In this document: positions 36,863 through 48,212 of the stretch, piece by piece
How the letters are laid out: every line of letters begins with the position of its first letter
Numbering within the stretch: the stretch's first letter is position 1
NCBI GenBank assembly: GCA_034769895.1
Contig: JAWRYS010001445.1
Coordinates: forward strand, 124,001-188,000
Direction: 5' to 3'
Length of the DNA: 64,000 nucleotides
DNA from: Magicicada septendecula
Taxonomy: Eukaryota > Arthropoda > Insecta > Hemiptera > Cicadidae
Program-made: the position numbers and the translations under genes
Notes under the pieces: generated by a model
Seen by the model: the letters and a program-made list of their open reading frames with translations, nothing else
Told to the model about the DNA's origin: nothing
The model's database searches: none

Positions 36863-37893
36863 ATTCTAAAAATAATAAGAACAACTTATTACCAGTCTTG
36901 AAGAAAATTACTTGGAATTTAAAAAGAATTTGAGTTGAATACTACCACTAAATTCTAAAAATAATAAGAACAACTTATTAAAGATTACAGAAGAAAGCGA
37001 TAATTATTATTAATGTTTATAAAGAAATAGTGTGAATAACAAACCCCAAGATTACAGAAGAAAGCGATAATTATTATTAATGTTTATAAAGAAATAGTGT
37101 GAATAATGAATAACAAACCCAAGATTACAGAAAAAGGCGAGAATTATTATTAAATGTTTATAAAGAAATATTGTGAATAATGAAGAATGGAACCCCAAGA
37201 TAAAAGTTATTACCTCAAATCGACATATGCAAAATAAAGAAAAAAAAAAAAAATTCATATGACCTAAAATATATACTACATTGCCACATGATGGAACAAT
37301 TTCAGTAAACGATTGAATGTAACCAATATAATGTTAAAGAAGACAAGAAAGAAAGAGTATTTATGAACATAATTCATTGAAAAATAAACAGCCAAAATAG
37401 TGAAATACGATAAGAAGAAGAATGGTTGGGGCTAAGGAATGTATTTAGTCAAAAATACAATTATATTGATCATCACACAACAACTATTTAGAAAATATTG
37501 TGATCAGAGAAAAAAAAACAAACGAAGAAGATACTTAACATTACAATCTCAACAAGAATGAAAACAAAAATGACTACAAATGATAACTGTCAATGTCAAT
37601 ATCAACGAATGTTTAAGGAATTAAAATGGAATTACGAAATATGAAGAATAGTAATGAAGAAATATAAATGCAACAAAGAAAAAATCTTTTCCCAAATATT
37701 TATTATTAAATGATTAAAGAGATTATTAGGAGATTATTATTATATTTTATTGCTGACTGTAGATGAATTCCAGCAGTACTATATTAAAATGTGGTGTGGA
37801 CAGCAGAGTATGAAGCCAAACAGTGCCTCTCTGAACTGTACCAACGCATGTGTTAGGGATTGTTAGGGAAATTAAATATTTAAGGAATATTAG
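36863..37893 (+). other. Element C 3' untranslated region, truncated
   Basis: Matches the element B 3' region up to aaggaatattaga at 37893, then homology ends and element D gag begins. It has three copies of the roughly 67-bp unit (about 36977-37190) instead of two. The last 0.28 kb of the region, the polypurine tract and the 3' LTR are absent. Confidence 0.85.
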
Positions 37894-39694
37894 ACAGAAA
37901 GAAAAGAAGCAGAAAAACGACTGAAGGCGGAAGAGACAAAAGAAGAACGCCGACAGGAAAGACAAGAACGTAAGCTGGAAACAGAGGAACAGAAGCGTGA
38001 AACAGAAGACATCAAAGCATTAATACAGGAGGAGAAAGAGATACAAGAACATAGTACCGCAGAATTGGGTCTCCTACGAGGTGAGCTTAATAAACAAGTT
38101 ACAAAAATATCGGAGGTACAAGAATCAATGACATTAAAAATAGCTGAAGTAGAAAAATCTGTCTCAATTGTTGAAGAATCAATGTCTACAAATTTATCTG
38201 TCATAGAAGAATTGATGTCTACAAAAATCTCTGTCATAGAAGAATCTGTGTTAAATAAAATATCTGCAGTAGAAAACTCAATGGCAAATATAAGAGAACA
38301 AATTAAAAGCGAAGTTGAGCAGTGCCTGAAGATACAACCAAAAAAACTTTGTGAGCAGACTGTAGCAATGACAAAGACAGAAAAAGACGCAGAAAATAAG
38401 TTAATAGAGACAGTCACTTTGCCTGCAGTAGGGGCAGTTCATGTCATAGCTCCAACCTTTGACGGAAACAGTCACTGTGCAACGTACCTCCGCCAATTTG
38501 AAGCTGCTGCATGCGCAAATAATTTGACGGAGAAAGACAAGGCAGTTTCACTAGTTCTCTCACTAAAAGGACCCGCGGCAGAACTACTGCAGAAAGTGCC
38601 ACCTGACAGCCAAAACACGTATGCCGAATTGACAAAAGCTCTGGAATTACGGTATGGTGATACACATTTGCGAGATGTGTACTGTACCCAGTTGAGAGCA
38701 AGGCGACAACATTCCGGGGAGAGCCTTCAAGAATTTGAAGGAAGTATCGCAGACTGATTAGATTGGCCTATCCTGATGCACCAGAAGATTTTCGAATAAG
38801 GTTTGCGGTGCAGACATTTATTGATGGCATCGGAGATTGTGAACGTCAGCAAGTGTTACAAATGGCAAGACACCGAAATAGATCAGAAACTCTTGTTCAC
38901 CCCCTAGAGTTTGAAGCTGCCAAGTCAGCGTCCCGCTACATTAATGTGTTTATGCCATCACATTGCAGTCAGAAGATTCCTGTATCACATTGCCATTACG
39001 ATGGGTGCAGAAAAAAATATTGTCGGACAAACAATTCAGAAGTTTAAGAGGGTCACAACGATTTGAACGATTGGAAAAAGACAGAAAACCGAAGTGTTAC
39101 AACTGTGGGAAACGTGGTCATCTACAGGTAGACTTTTGGGAGAAGCAGATACCGAGAGAAAAGAGTGATCGCACCAATTGGAGAAGTAAAGCCCTAGAAC
39201 AGCACACAGTTTCCACGCTACATAAGACCAGTGGAAACTAGATTGTTAGTGGATTTGCGGAAGGTAAACCAACCTCAATTACAGTTGACACGGACGCAAC
39301 CGTGTCCATTGTGCGCCCTGGCTTAGTCGGCAACCGCCAGCCTCTAATTAGCTCTTGTACAATACAGACTGTGACTGGAAGCCTCGTGAAGGTGCTAGGA
39401 AAGGTAGACGTACGTGTACGCCTGGGTCTTCTCGAGTTTAGCCACCAAATACTCGTTGCAGACATTGTCGATGAAGTGATTCTTGGCACGGACATTATGA
39501 ATGCCTACGGATTCGTTGTGGACTTAAGAGAGAATGTCCTGAAGGCTGGCCAAGATAAGATACAGCGTTGCATGGCTAAAATCACAGGGTCTACCAACCA
39601 TTCGATTAAGCAAGTGGAATTAGTGAAGAAAACGTCAACAGGTCTGGACAAGAGGAACTCTCCCTATTGCAAGCGGAAATGGAGGAAGAACTAA
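37894..39694 (+). pseudogene. gag-pro: Element D gag-protease fragment, another Gypsy family
   Basis: It starts inside a Glu/Lys/Arg-rich coiled coil (ERRQERQERKLETEEQKRE). The frame from 38065 has repeated VIEESM-type units, then a Gag core (APTFDGNSHCATYLRQFEAA, LVLSLKGPAAELLQKVP). A frameshift near 38745 leads to LAYPDAPEDFRIRFAVQTFI, and another to a zinc knuckle (CYNCGKRGHLQVDF, about 39095-39140) in which the last Cys is Phe. After a TAG at 39239 the retropepsin follows, but its active site reads DTDATVS instead of DTGA, so the Gly is lost; ILGTDIMNAYG follows. No RT is present. The Gag type differs from A, B, C and E, which lack a zinc knuckle. Confidence 0.88.
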
Positions 39695-40161
39695 CAGAGG
39701 AAGTAAAAATAAGTGTAACGACAAAAGAAGTGATTGGAAAGCCAACTATGGGTGTCGAGATAAGACTCTTGCTTGTTCTTGAGCTGTTAGAAGCGCCGGG
39801 GGGAAAAGTTGCTGAAGATGAAGTTACGCATTTTATTTAAATAACTTTCATAGTGAGTGAGCTAGGGAGTTCAGATTTGAATATGTTATAATTATAAAAA
39901 TTACTAATCAAATGTATATGTTAGAATAAGCATAACTTGGCTTGCAGCTAAGATAATCGGAATACAATTTGCAACCGGACATCCGACCGACAGTTGGATC
40001 CGGTGTTTTTCAGAATATTAAAAATAATAACAATTCTCGAACTGTGGGAATTATTTTTCGTTCTCACGGAATGAGGTGACTAAATTTCAAGTAGAAGGGA
40101 GAGTGTTTCAGCCAATGAGATCATTCTAAAAATTTTGAAGTACCGTTGGTTTCGGGCTAAA

Positions 40162-40326
40162 CACAGACACTCTTCTGTTAGCACTCAACCTGTGAACACA
40201 CACACTCTTCTGTTAGCACTCTACCTGTGAACAACACACACTCGTCTGTTAGCACTCAACCTGTGAACAACACACACTCTTCTGTTAGTACTCAACTTGT
40301 GAACAACACAGAGACTCTTCTGTTAG
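40162..40326. repeat. 36-bp minisatellite, about 4.5 copies
   Basis: Units of 35-38 bp containing actcttctgttagcactcaa and ctgtgaaca are repeated in tandem. The recurring tc(t/g)tctgttag core is at 40171, 40206, 40242, 40278 and 40316. Confidence 0.9.
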
Positions 40327-40570
40327 GTCACCATAGTCTTATGTGTCAATAAACAGATCAACTGTAACGACTGGACTGTGAAGGCGCCTACGTACGATAC
40401 TCTTATTTGTCAACAAATAAGCGTACTGCGCAATACATCAAACTGTTGGCGTACGCATGTAAGAGATCGACCACATACTACGTGAAGTCACATCAAGAGT
40501 ATAACAGAACGAGGCCGTCTAGAACGTGGTACGAGCTGAAGAACTGACGACGCAGAGCGACACCCGAGAC

Positions 40571-40571
<1 letters not shown>

Positions 40572-40651
<80 letters not shown>
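40572..40651. repeat. (AC)40 microsatellite
   Basis: Eighty bases of perfect AC repeat. Long Val-Cys open frames on the minus strand here are artefacts of the repeat. Confidence 0.97.
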
Positions 40652-40654
<3 letters not shown>

Positions 40655-41826
40655 CGCAGAGTATCCAGACCGAGGGCCTGAAGCAGTTGCGGCAGTTAAA
40701 CCACGGACTTTAAAACCATCAACAGTTGCTGAAGGAGCTGAGTTGCTGATCCCTGAAATTTTTGCCGGAATCCAGGACGCAGCGGAAATCATCGCCACTA
40801 GCTGATTGGACCAGGACATCGAGGGACCCCAGAGGACATCATCGAGAACTTCAGTACCAGGAAAGTCAAAAATCATTTATACATTTTTTTAAAAAAAAAA
40901 GATCACTTTTTCTTTTTCTGTTAAAATCATTTGTAAAGTTAACTTCATCCAGATGCCGATAAAACAGAGACTGTAAATTAATAAGAACCTCAATATTGTG
41001 ATAATCTGTAGAACACGTATAAGTTAAGTAAGAAGCAATAGATAGGAAGTAGAAGTAGATAAAAAGCGCTATATAAATGTTAACATTGAATTACTTAGAA
41101 ACTTATACTGCAGTATACGTGAAACAAATCACAAGTAAATAAAAAGCACGATGAACAAGATTCACGGCTGATTTATTTCAGAGTATTTTAAAAGCATCTA
41201 GAAGTAGTAAAATCAATATTAAAGGATTGCAAACTCATTAATTAAATTATTTTATAAAAATTAACTTTGAAATCAATAAGAATCAAAATTCGAATAAATT
41301 CATATTCATAAGCTTTTCCTCTGAAAGCTAATATTCATTCAGAAAACATTGAACAAATTACTAATTACCCTTTAGTACGTAAGAATTGCGTTAGATGTAA
41401 GTTTTTTCATTTTATGTGCTATTAGAATAATAAACCCCAATTTTATACCCAACACTGTTTCGTTATTGCTGTACTCCAAAATCTACCAACATCACAAAAC
41501 TATTCGAAATAATTATAACTGTATTCTTTGTGCTTGTACTTTTGAATTAACCTACTTGCGAATTCAAAACCCAAATTCCTACGGTCCTAGTCGGAAGAAG
41601 AAGCAAGAACGCACAGCAGGTAGGTCAGTTCACACTAAAATCATTTATATGCACATACGCATTTATGAAATAACATTTGTTACGTTGTTATAAATGTCGC
41701 TCCAAGATCGTGGGGCTATCCAAATATATTTAAATTTGGTAAGTTATAAAATGACGCATCCAACGTGTGGGAAAATAACACGGGAGGTACACACACATTG
41801 AAACTCATACAAATTAAGTTGTTATA

Positions 41827-41829
<3 letters not shown>

Positions 41830-41868
<39 letters not shown>
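41830..41868. repeat. (TA)n microsatellite left of LTR G
   Basis: About 39 bp of perfect TA repeat ending exactly where the TGCAACG terminus of G begins. Confidence 0.97.
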
Positions 41869-41870
<2 letters not shown>

Positions 41871-42379
41871 CAACGAATCACAGGATCATGATAGGCGGGG
41901 CAAGTCATATATTACACAGACAACGGACATTCATATTATATTTTGGTAGATGGTTAAGTTTGGTTGTTATCAATTGTATTTAGTAAGGTTAAGGGTTTAG
42001 TTTAAAAAAACTGTGCATTATTATTTATGGTGATCCATGTACTGTGTTAGTGGAAATGTGCGCGCGTGCGCGAGGGTAAACGTTTCCCGGGTGGCGCGTG
42101 AAGTATTATCGTTGTGTGGCCATTAACTGAACTGAGACGTGTGTATCACTACAATCCCTATACCTGTCGGACTATTGTTTACGTTCATGTATATTATTAA
42201 TATGTAGGCAGCATGCATGAGATACGAGTAGTCTGATTACCGCTATGCATGCTGTTACAAGGTAAATGCACTCTGATGCATGAAAAGTGCATTGTCACTT
42301 TTACTAACCATGTGACTTCCATCCACCAATAGAATGCGGACTGGTGGTTGGAAATTTTCTTAAGCCTGTCGTTACACAG

Positions 42380-42655
42380 GCAGTTCTTCTACGCCATCTA
42401 CCGCGAACGGGTCGTGCACTCCTTGTACAAGAATTCTACCGCTTGCAAGGTGTTGTAAAAACTATTCGTCGCTAGTGAAACGGGAAGACTCAGAACTGTG
42501 TGTGTGGTACATTTGCACACACCAGTGTTTTAACGCATTGTGCGAAAAATTACAAGCAGTTCTTCACTGCTGCTACCACGAACGGTACATACAATTCCTT
42601 GTAGAAGATTCTACCGCTTGCAAGGATCTGTTAAGACTTTTCGGGGATAGTAACG
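42380..42655. repeat. Imperfect duplication, 176-bp spacing
   Basis: gcagttcttc at 42380 and 42556 each begin a related block that contains ttctaccgcttgcaagg about 60 bp on. The blocks diverge in between. Confidence 0.75.
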
Positions 42656-43040
42656 CGTGTGTCGCATAACAATTGATTTTATATCTTTACACACGATATT
42701 ATTATTGTAGTATTACGTGTGTAAGAAGTGAGTGTAACTGTATCACTGTGCGAGATTTTCCGCAGTGACAGTAGTGTAAATTGTTACGCAATAGTTCCAT
42801 CAAGACGTTTCCGTGCTAGTGCAAGATTTCCTCATAGGGTGGTCTGCTGATCGCGGTAGACCTTCGTATTCGCGAGAACACTTGAAGAAGCTGGAGAGGT
42901 ATAAGCTCAATATACCGTTATTGATTAAACTCACTGTCACCTGAGATATTACTTGGTCTTAAACTCTATATAAGTTTGGCGAGTAATAAAATCCGTATTA
43001 CCGTTGTGTGCGAAGTGTCGGATTCATCGTGGGTATTGCA

Positions 43041-43298
43041 GGACATCAGCCCAGCTGTTACAGGACATCAGCCCAGCTGTTACAGGACATCAGCCCAGCT
43101 GTTACAGGACATCATCCCAGCTGTTACAGGACATCAGCCCAGCTGTTATAGGACCAGCCCAGCTGTTACAGGACATCAGCCCAGCTGTTACAGGACATCA
43201 GCCCAGCTGTTATAGGACATCAGCCCAGCTGTTATAGGACCAGCCCAGCTATTACAGGACATCAGCCAAGCTGTTACAGGACGCCAGCCCAGCTGTAA
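43041..43298. repeat. 22-bp minisatellite, about 12 copies
   Basis: Units of ggacatcagcccagctgtta plus ca, some shortened to 19 bp by loss of the cat (ggaccagcccagctgtta). Unit length is not a multiple of three. Overlapping open frames here are repeat artefacts. Confidence 0.95.
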
Positions 43299-43615
43299 AC
43301 GTTTCTGGTGAAACGTCTGTCATTTGTAAGCCACACCTGACGATCCATCTATACCGCAAAGACCGGCCCTTCTCTTCAACAACATCATCGTGGGAGTCTT
43401 CTTATGTAACGTATCACGTCTTGCGTATGAACATTATTTAACACTTTAAAAGAAAGACTCTATATCAAACATTACATTCTGTACATTTCAAATATACCAT
43501 ATAAACTATAACTTGTGTTTGTACAATAAATAATCTTAAACCCTCCAATATAGACTTGTAATTTGAATTACACATACTATCATATCCTATGCGCCAATAG
43601 TTTAGTAATTTGTGT

Positions 43616-43637
43616 TGTCGCAATATATATTGCGACA
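43616..43637. repeat. 22-bp perfect palindrome at the G/E junction
   Basis: TGTCGCAATAT (43616-43626) is followed by its exact reverse complement ATATTGCGACA (43627-43637). It is formed by the G end, a short TA tract and the E start. Confidence 0.9.
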
Positions 43638-44507
43638 GTACAAATAAGTGATGTACTGAGCATGGAATATAAAAATTTAAATTTACTTAATAAACTGTAA
43701 ATAATTAATAATATATTAGAAATAAGCATGTTAGGGATTGCAGGCTTGGCTCAGACAAAAATATGAACAGGTGTTTCGACCTGAATCAACGTGCACACAC
43801 ACACACAAATGTAACTGAAAGTGTGTACACCAGTATTTTGCTAGTGTGTGTGAACGCAGGTCTCTGCAGGCGAGTTTGCCACCCCAAGATGAATAATTGC
43901 ACAATTACTGTTTTTCCGTAATTATTCATAAACTAGAATTAAGAATTAAAATCCAAAAGCACCATAAAATGTAAATAAATTTACTAAATACTGTGTACGA
44001 AAACCACGCGAAAGTGACACACCGTACAAGTGTAATAGTGAAATAACTGTGTACAAATCGAAAGGGTTAAGTCGCAATGTCCAAAATTACAGTGAACATG
44101 TGTTGTAAAATTAGTTATAAGATAGGTATAAGAGTATACTTACAGGACTCTAAAATTCGCAGAAATATAAAAAGTAGCGAATTTGACAAAGAGTGGCGGA
44201 AATGAAGCCAAAGACAGTTTCTAACATGTCGATTTTGTATCACTGGAGGGTGTCGACCAAGACATGGGTATAAATAGGACACGCAAGCTACAGTGGTCCT
44301 CTTTCTTGAATCATCCACGGTGTAGCGGGAGCTTATGCCCGTCAGCACGGCATATTTATTTTTTTTGTAAACAGTTTAAAATTGCCAGTTACGTACAAAT
44401 ACGTAACTAAGCTGTAAAGACAATCATTTTAATTAATAACAGCACTACTTAAGAAGATCCATTAATGATTCGACACTAGACAAGAGGAGAGTTCCAGAGA
44501 GAGATAC

Positions 44508-46756
44508 TGAAACCCCCCCTTTTATTTTTCTAAGTTTTGTAATTTTTTTTTGAATTTTATTTAATTTTATTTTTATTAAGTTTTTTTTTTTTTTTGTAAA
44601 AGGGGAGAGACATCATATTTAGAACTAGGTAAAGAAAAAACCTAGAGGAAGCAAAAGTGTGCAAGGCCCAAATACAATTACAGACGTGTCCCCCCAGGTG
44701 AATGACAGGACTTGCAAATGAAAAACTCTTTTAACCAACAAGCGTGTGCTTTATTCAACCTGTAAGATCTTACATACATAACAAGTTCGTAATTGTGTGA
44801 GCACACCATTTAAGGCAGAATTATATATATATATATATATGTATTTCCATTAATTCATAATGTCACAAAGTAAATGAGTTGATATTACTAATTGCAAAAA
44901 TTTCTGCCTGATTATGTATGAGTCAAAGTTAGTAATAATCTCATTCATAAAGCAATACTAATCCATCAGTGTTGTATAATATCAATTAGGCTAGCCTGTT
45001 GTCTCAGCAAGCACATTTATGTTTATTCTCTTGTTTTAAATCAGTTACATATTCCCCCCCAAAAAATATATATATATATATATAGTAAAATTACACACAC
45101 AAACACATATACGACATGAATAACAAAACATTCCTCATTTCAACACTAACCTCCACATAAACCGATTCCCACTACAGTAAATAAATGAAGCCTAATATGT
45201 ATAGTTAGGTACAAATATAAATAACAACGTAAATGGAATATCTCAGCTCCTAAGCATAGATTTGCCAGCATATTCACAAGCATAGTTCACACCAGAGAAT
45301 GTAAGTGACCGCCCCGAAACTCAACCAGCCAAACGAACCCTTAGCTTAATCATTAAGCGTTAAGTATGTGTGTGAAAGAAAATCGTTTCTCAGCTACAGC
45401 ATCAGACAACCCCAGCTACGTTATTAAAACTCAGCCATGACCAGATGACTTGATAGCACGAGATAATTAACTCCCTAATGGTCTTAATTAGATGAAAGTG
45501 AGATCTTACAGTAAACTGCGGATGTGTGTGTATGTGTGTAACTTCTTACACATTATACAGTTATAAGATACTTCATTAGGTATACTGTGGTAATGTTCAC
45601 ACATGCAATAACATGATGATCACACATAATTGAACATGAGAGTTTGTGCTAAAGTATAATGTTCAGAACTTTACGAGTGAGCTTCTGGCGGCTTCTGTGC
45701 ATTCACAGGTTGTAGAGAGAGAGAAATATACAATCAGAATTTTCCCACCTGGATTGTCCGGGGTACATAGTTCGTATAGGCGCGGATCAGTGATGTCACA
45801 GTCGTGTCACCCGTCCCTGGTGCAGCTTAGCGTTGGAAAAAGTCCTTGGTGCAGCTTAGCATCGAAAAAGTCCTCGACTGACGGCATTGTGGCTATAGAT
45901 CGTCTCTGCCATTAGGGAGGACAGATGTTCGTCCGCCCCTGACACCCATCTCGTCCTTGGTCGAGCACCTGGACATACAATACTTGTAGAGGGTGTCATA
46001 AAGAAATTCACGCCACTTAGGCCGTCCACATTAACTACCAACACTAACTTTAAGCAGCAACAGCGCACACACACATCGCCACTAATTCAAATTAAACAGT
46101 ATTAAGCTCGTCTAGCAATTACTTTCTTAATGTTTAATTGAAATATTCAAATTGATTAGCTGTGTCTTTCGTTGTTATTAATTACATGAAAACAGCTGAG
46201 TGCAAGATACCTTAGCATTTTCTCTATTGAAATTAACTTGACCCACGACTCTCACATTCATAATTTAATAAATTTAAATTTAATTTGATTTCGTAAAAGC
46301 ATTAATGCCCAGATTAAAAACTGCTCTATACGCACACACACACACAGGCATAACTCATAATGAAAGCTGAAACGCAAAATATATTTGGGGTTAGAATATT
46401 TTCAGAACCCACAGACTTGAACGTACCTGGAGCAACACTTTATCTAGCCTATCATAGTGATAGGTTCGGAAGTCCTGGTTAGAAGTTCGCCGCCAGCCGA
46501 GTCCAGATGAACAGCTTGGAGGATGAAGCAGAAATGAGAGCGATACAACGTTTCGCTCCAGCCAAGTAACCTCCGAAAGCAGGAACGTACAGACACACAG
46601 CTGGCCGGCAGCGCCAGCTGTATTGCGTAGCAGCACAACCGTCTGTGTGTATACCCGACCGACAACAAACAATCGTAACAGTGTGGCATTGCGTGACGTC
46701 AGCGGCGCTCGGTTTTTAAAATACTAATAATGCGTTGCCGAAGCCAGTTCGGCACA
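44508..46756 (+). mobile_element. H: nested solo LTR with 4-bp target duplication
   Basis: The sequence present here but absent from the E 3' LTR starts TGAAACCCC and ends TTCGGCACA (TG...CA). It is flanked by ATAC on both sides (44504-44507 and 46757-46760), a 4-bp duplication of the target, which occurs once per minisatellite unit. No protein domain is present. A CRE-like TGACGTCA lies at about 46694-46701. These features fit a solo LTR left by LTR-LTR recombination. The strand is arbitrary. Confidence 0.85.
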
Positions 46757-46950
46757 ATACGACGCTGGACAAGAGGAGAGTCCCAGAGAGCGATACGACG
46801 CTGGACAAGAGGAGAGTTCCAGAGAGCGATACGACGCTGGACAAGAGGAGAGTTCCAGAGAGCGATACGACGCTGGACAAGAGGAGAGTTCCAGAGAGAG
46901 ACAGCCGACGCTGGACAAGAGGAGAAGAGAGACAGCCGACGCTGAAGGCG
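46757..46950. repeat. 36-bp minisatellite in E 5' LTR (right part)
   Basis: Units of gacgctggacaagaggagag followed by ttccagagagcgatac are repeated; the first unit is left of the H insertion (about 44471-44507). The matching array in the 3' LTR is 54058-54290. As 36 is a multiple of three, the repeat stays open in several frames, giving 12-residue repeats that I consider non-coding. Confidence 0.9.
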
Positions 46951-47618
46951 AGACGAGGACGAACACCGATGGAACAAAAAATGATCGAGTATGATTGACG
47001 ACAATAAGGTGATAGACAACTTATTCATATCTTAATCATACAAAGAATTCAAAGACAGTTAAAGACATTAATATCTTATTTAAAAAATAAGATCAATGTT
47101 TCTTGTATAGTAGAGTTAAAATCATAGATGTTTAAGAAATACGATTAACGTAACAAGAGCTCAAATTAATATGATATAAAATGATTACAAAGCATTTAAA
47201 TAAAAACAATTAGTATTAGAGAAAACAGTACTGAGAAACAATAACTATTAATATTTTGAGTACGTTACAATATAGAAAAAAAGATTTAAAAATTGATTTT
47301 GAAACATATTAATAGAGTGAGTAGTCTGAAAATGAGATTTTTCTTTTATATAATAATTAGTAGCATAGAATATTTAGTCAGTAAGGATGTATATATCTTA
47401 AGCCTTACGGCATAATAACAAATAATAACTAATGTTTTAAAATCGAAGTCAGTGCCATGTGCACACATTTTTTTATAGTATCAAATAAATTTTAATTATC
47501 GTTTCAAGTTACATAGAGTTCTTATTGCAGATACACCTGACACCCAATTTAAATGTTATATTGTTTAAAGAATTTGTCAATCTTGAACGTGAGATCGTTC
47601 ACACCTATTTATGTGTAT

Positions 47619-47821
47619 GTAACGTTGCATAAATTTGGTGCTCCAAGATCGTGGGGCTCCACAAATTTAAATTATATTAAATTAGCAATTTGTTACGTTG
47701 CATAATAATGGCTCCCAAAGAACATGAGGCTATTCAAAAACAAATAGGAATGTATTTGTATTTGAAATTAAATTTTTAACAAAATTGTAACGTTATAATA
47801 ATGTCGCCCTGCACGTGGGGC
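47619..47821 (+). promoter_or_regulatory. Three primer-binding-site-like modules at the E LTR/internal border
   Basis: The pattern gtaacgttgcataa then a TGG(C/T)GC-like site occurs three times: site-like parts at 47636-47658 (TGGTGCTCCAAGATCGTGGG...), 47709-47730 (TGGCTCCCAAAGAACATGAG...) and 47802-47821 (TGTCGCCCTGCACGTGGGGC). The third resembles the tRNA-Lys-type site TGGCGCCC...CGTGGGGC. The 3' LTR contains only the first module and ends at the start of the second, so the second is the likely site used in the last round of reverse transcription. Confidence 0.5.
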
Positions 47822-48212
47822 AAGACATGCCTAAATTTATGTACAAAAATTTGTGACATAAATTGTAGATCATGAATGTATGACCCGATCCCCATCATTT
47901 AACTATTAAAATTTTTTTTTATGTAGCTAAATGGTTGCTCTAAAAAATATAAAGAGTGTGTTAAATGAAAAATGTATAATATGTAATTATTATTTATATT
48001 AAACAGTAACTGAATGTAATGTTAATTGTTGTGTAATCACACAGCTGGCGCCCACAAATAATATTATTTGTCTATGTAACAGGTGTAACTGTAATGAGTA
48101 GTAATAATAACTATTAATAAAAATACAGAAATAAATAAATAAGTAGGGAACGGTTATCAATAATAATTTTTAAAGAATTACTACTAAATAAATATTTTAA
48201 TAATACTTCAAC
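47822..48212 (+). other. Element E leader
   Basis: AT-rich leader between the site-like modules and the gag ATG. No coding or further repeat is recognised. Confidence 0.5.

Larger units (their letters stand above)
20173..37893 (+). mobile_element. Elements B and C: tandem Gypsy retrotransposons sharing an LTR
   Basis: The order is LTR (20173), internal region B (22405-29191), LTR (29192), internal region C (31424-37893). The second half repeats the first at an offset of 9019 bp with very few differences. No third LTR follows: element C stops at 37893, inside its 3' untranslated region, and is joined directly to part of element D. Such LTR-internal-LTR-internal arrays are expected from recombination between LTRs of two copies, followed here by loss of the last LTR. 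The polyprotein order protease-RT-RNase H-integrase places it in Ty3/Gypsy. No envelope gene is present. Confidence 0.93.
39695..41829 (+). repeat. LTR-like sequence after element D
   Basis: No coding is seen. The stretch holds a 36-bp minisatellite, an AATAAA signal (40348-40353), a long (CA)n and, near its right end, gttacgttgttataaa followed by TGTCGCTCCAAGATCGTGGG (41695-41714). That end is very like the end of the E LTR and its first primer-site-like module. A second, weaker site-like sequence lies at 41752-41771. I infer an LTR with the start of an internal region, cut short at the (TA)n run. Which element owned it is not clear. Confidence 0.5.
41869..43622 (-). mobile_element. G: probable solo LTR (1754 bp)
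   Basis: Bounded by TG...CA (TGCAACGAATCA ... TTGTCGCA) and flanked on both sides by TA repeats. No coding domain is present. Its right end (TTGTCGCA) is the reverse complement of the E LTR start (TGCGACAG) over seven bases, and its left end (TGCAACG) is the reverse complement of the E LTR end (CGTTGCA). It is therefore probably an E-related LTR in the opposite orientation. A target duplication cannot be read inside TA repeats. It includes a 22-bp minisatellite and a 176-bp imperfect duplication (42380 and 42556). Confidence 0.55.
43631..47702 (+). repeat. Element E 5' LTR, split by solo LTR H
   Basis: Starts TGCGACAG and ends GTTACGTTGCA. Without the insertion and one target-site copy it is 1819 bp, against 1808 bp for the 3' LTR. 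A TATA motif (tataaata) lies at 44269-44276. The difference in length includes an 11-bp duplication near 44115-44130 and a longer CA run. The interruption at 44508-46756 falls in the 36-bp minisatellite. Confidence 0.9.

Noticed and set aside
40493..40876. 127-codon minus-strand frame
   Set aside because: Its centre is a Val-Cys run created by the (AC)40 microsatellite.
43004..43237. Repeat peptides from 43.0-43.2 kb
   Set aside because: The 22-bp unit rotates through all frames, so the same peptide phases appear in each; non-coding minisatellite.
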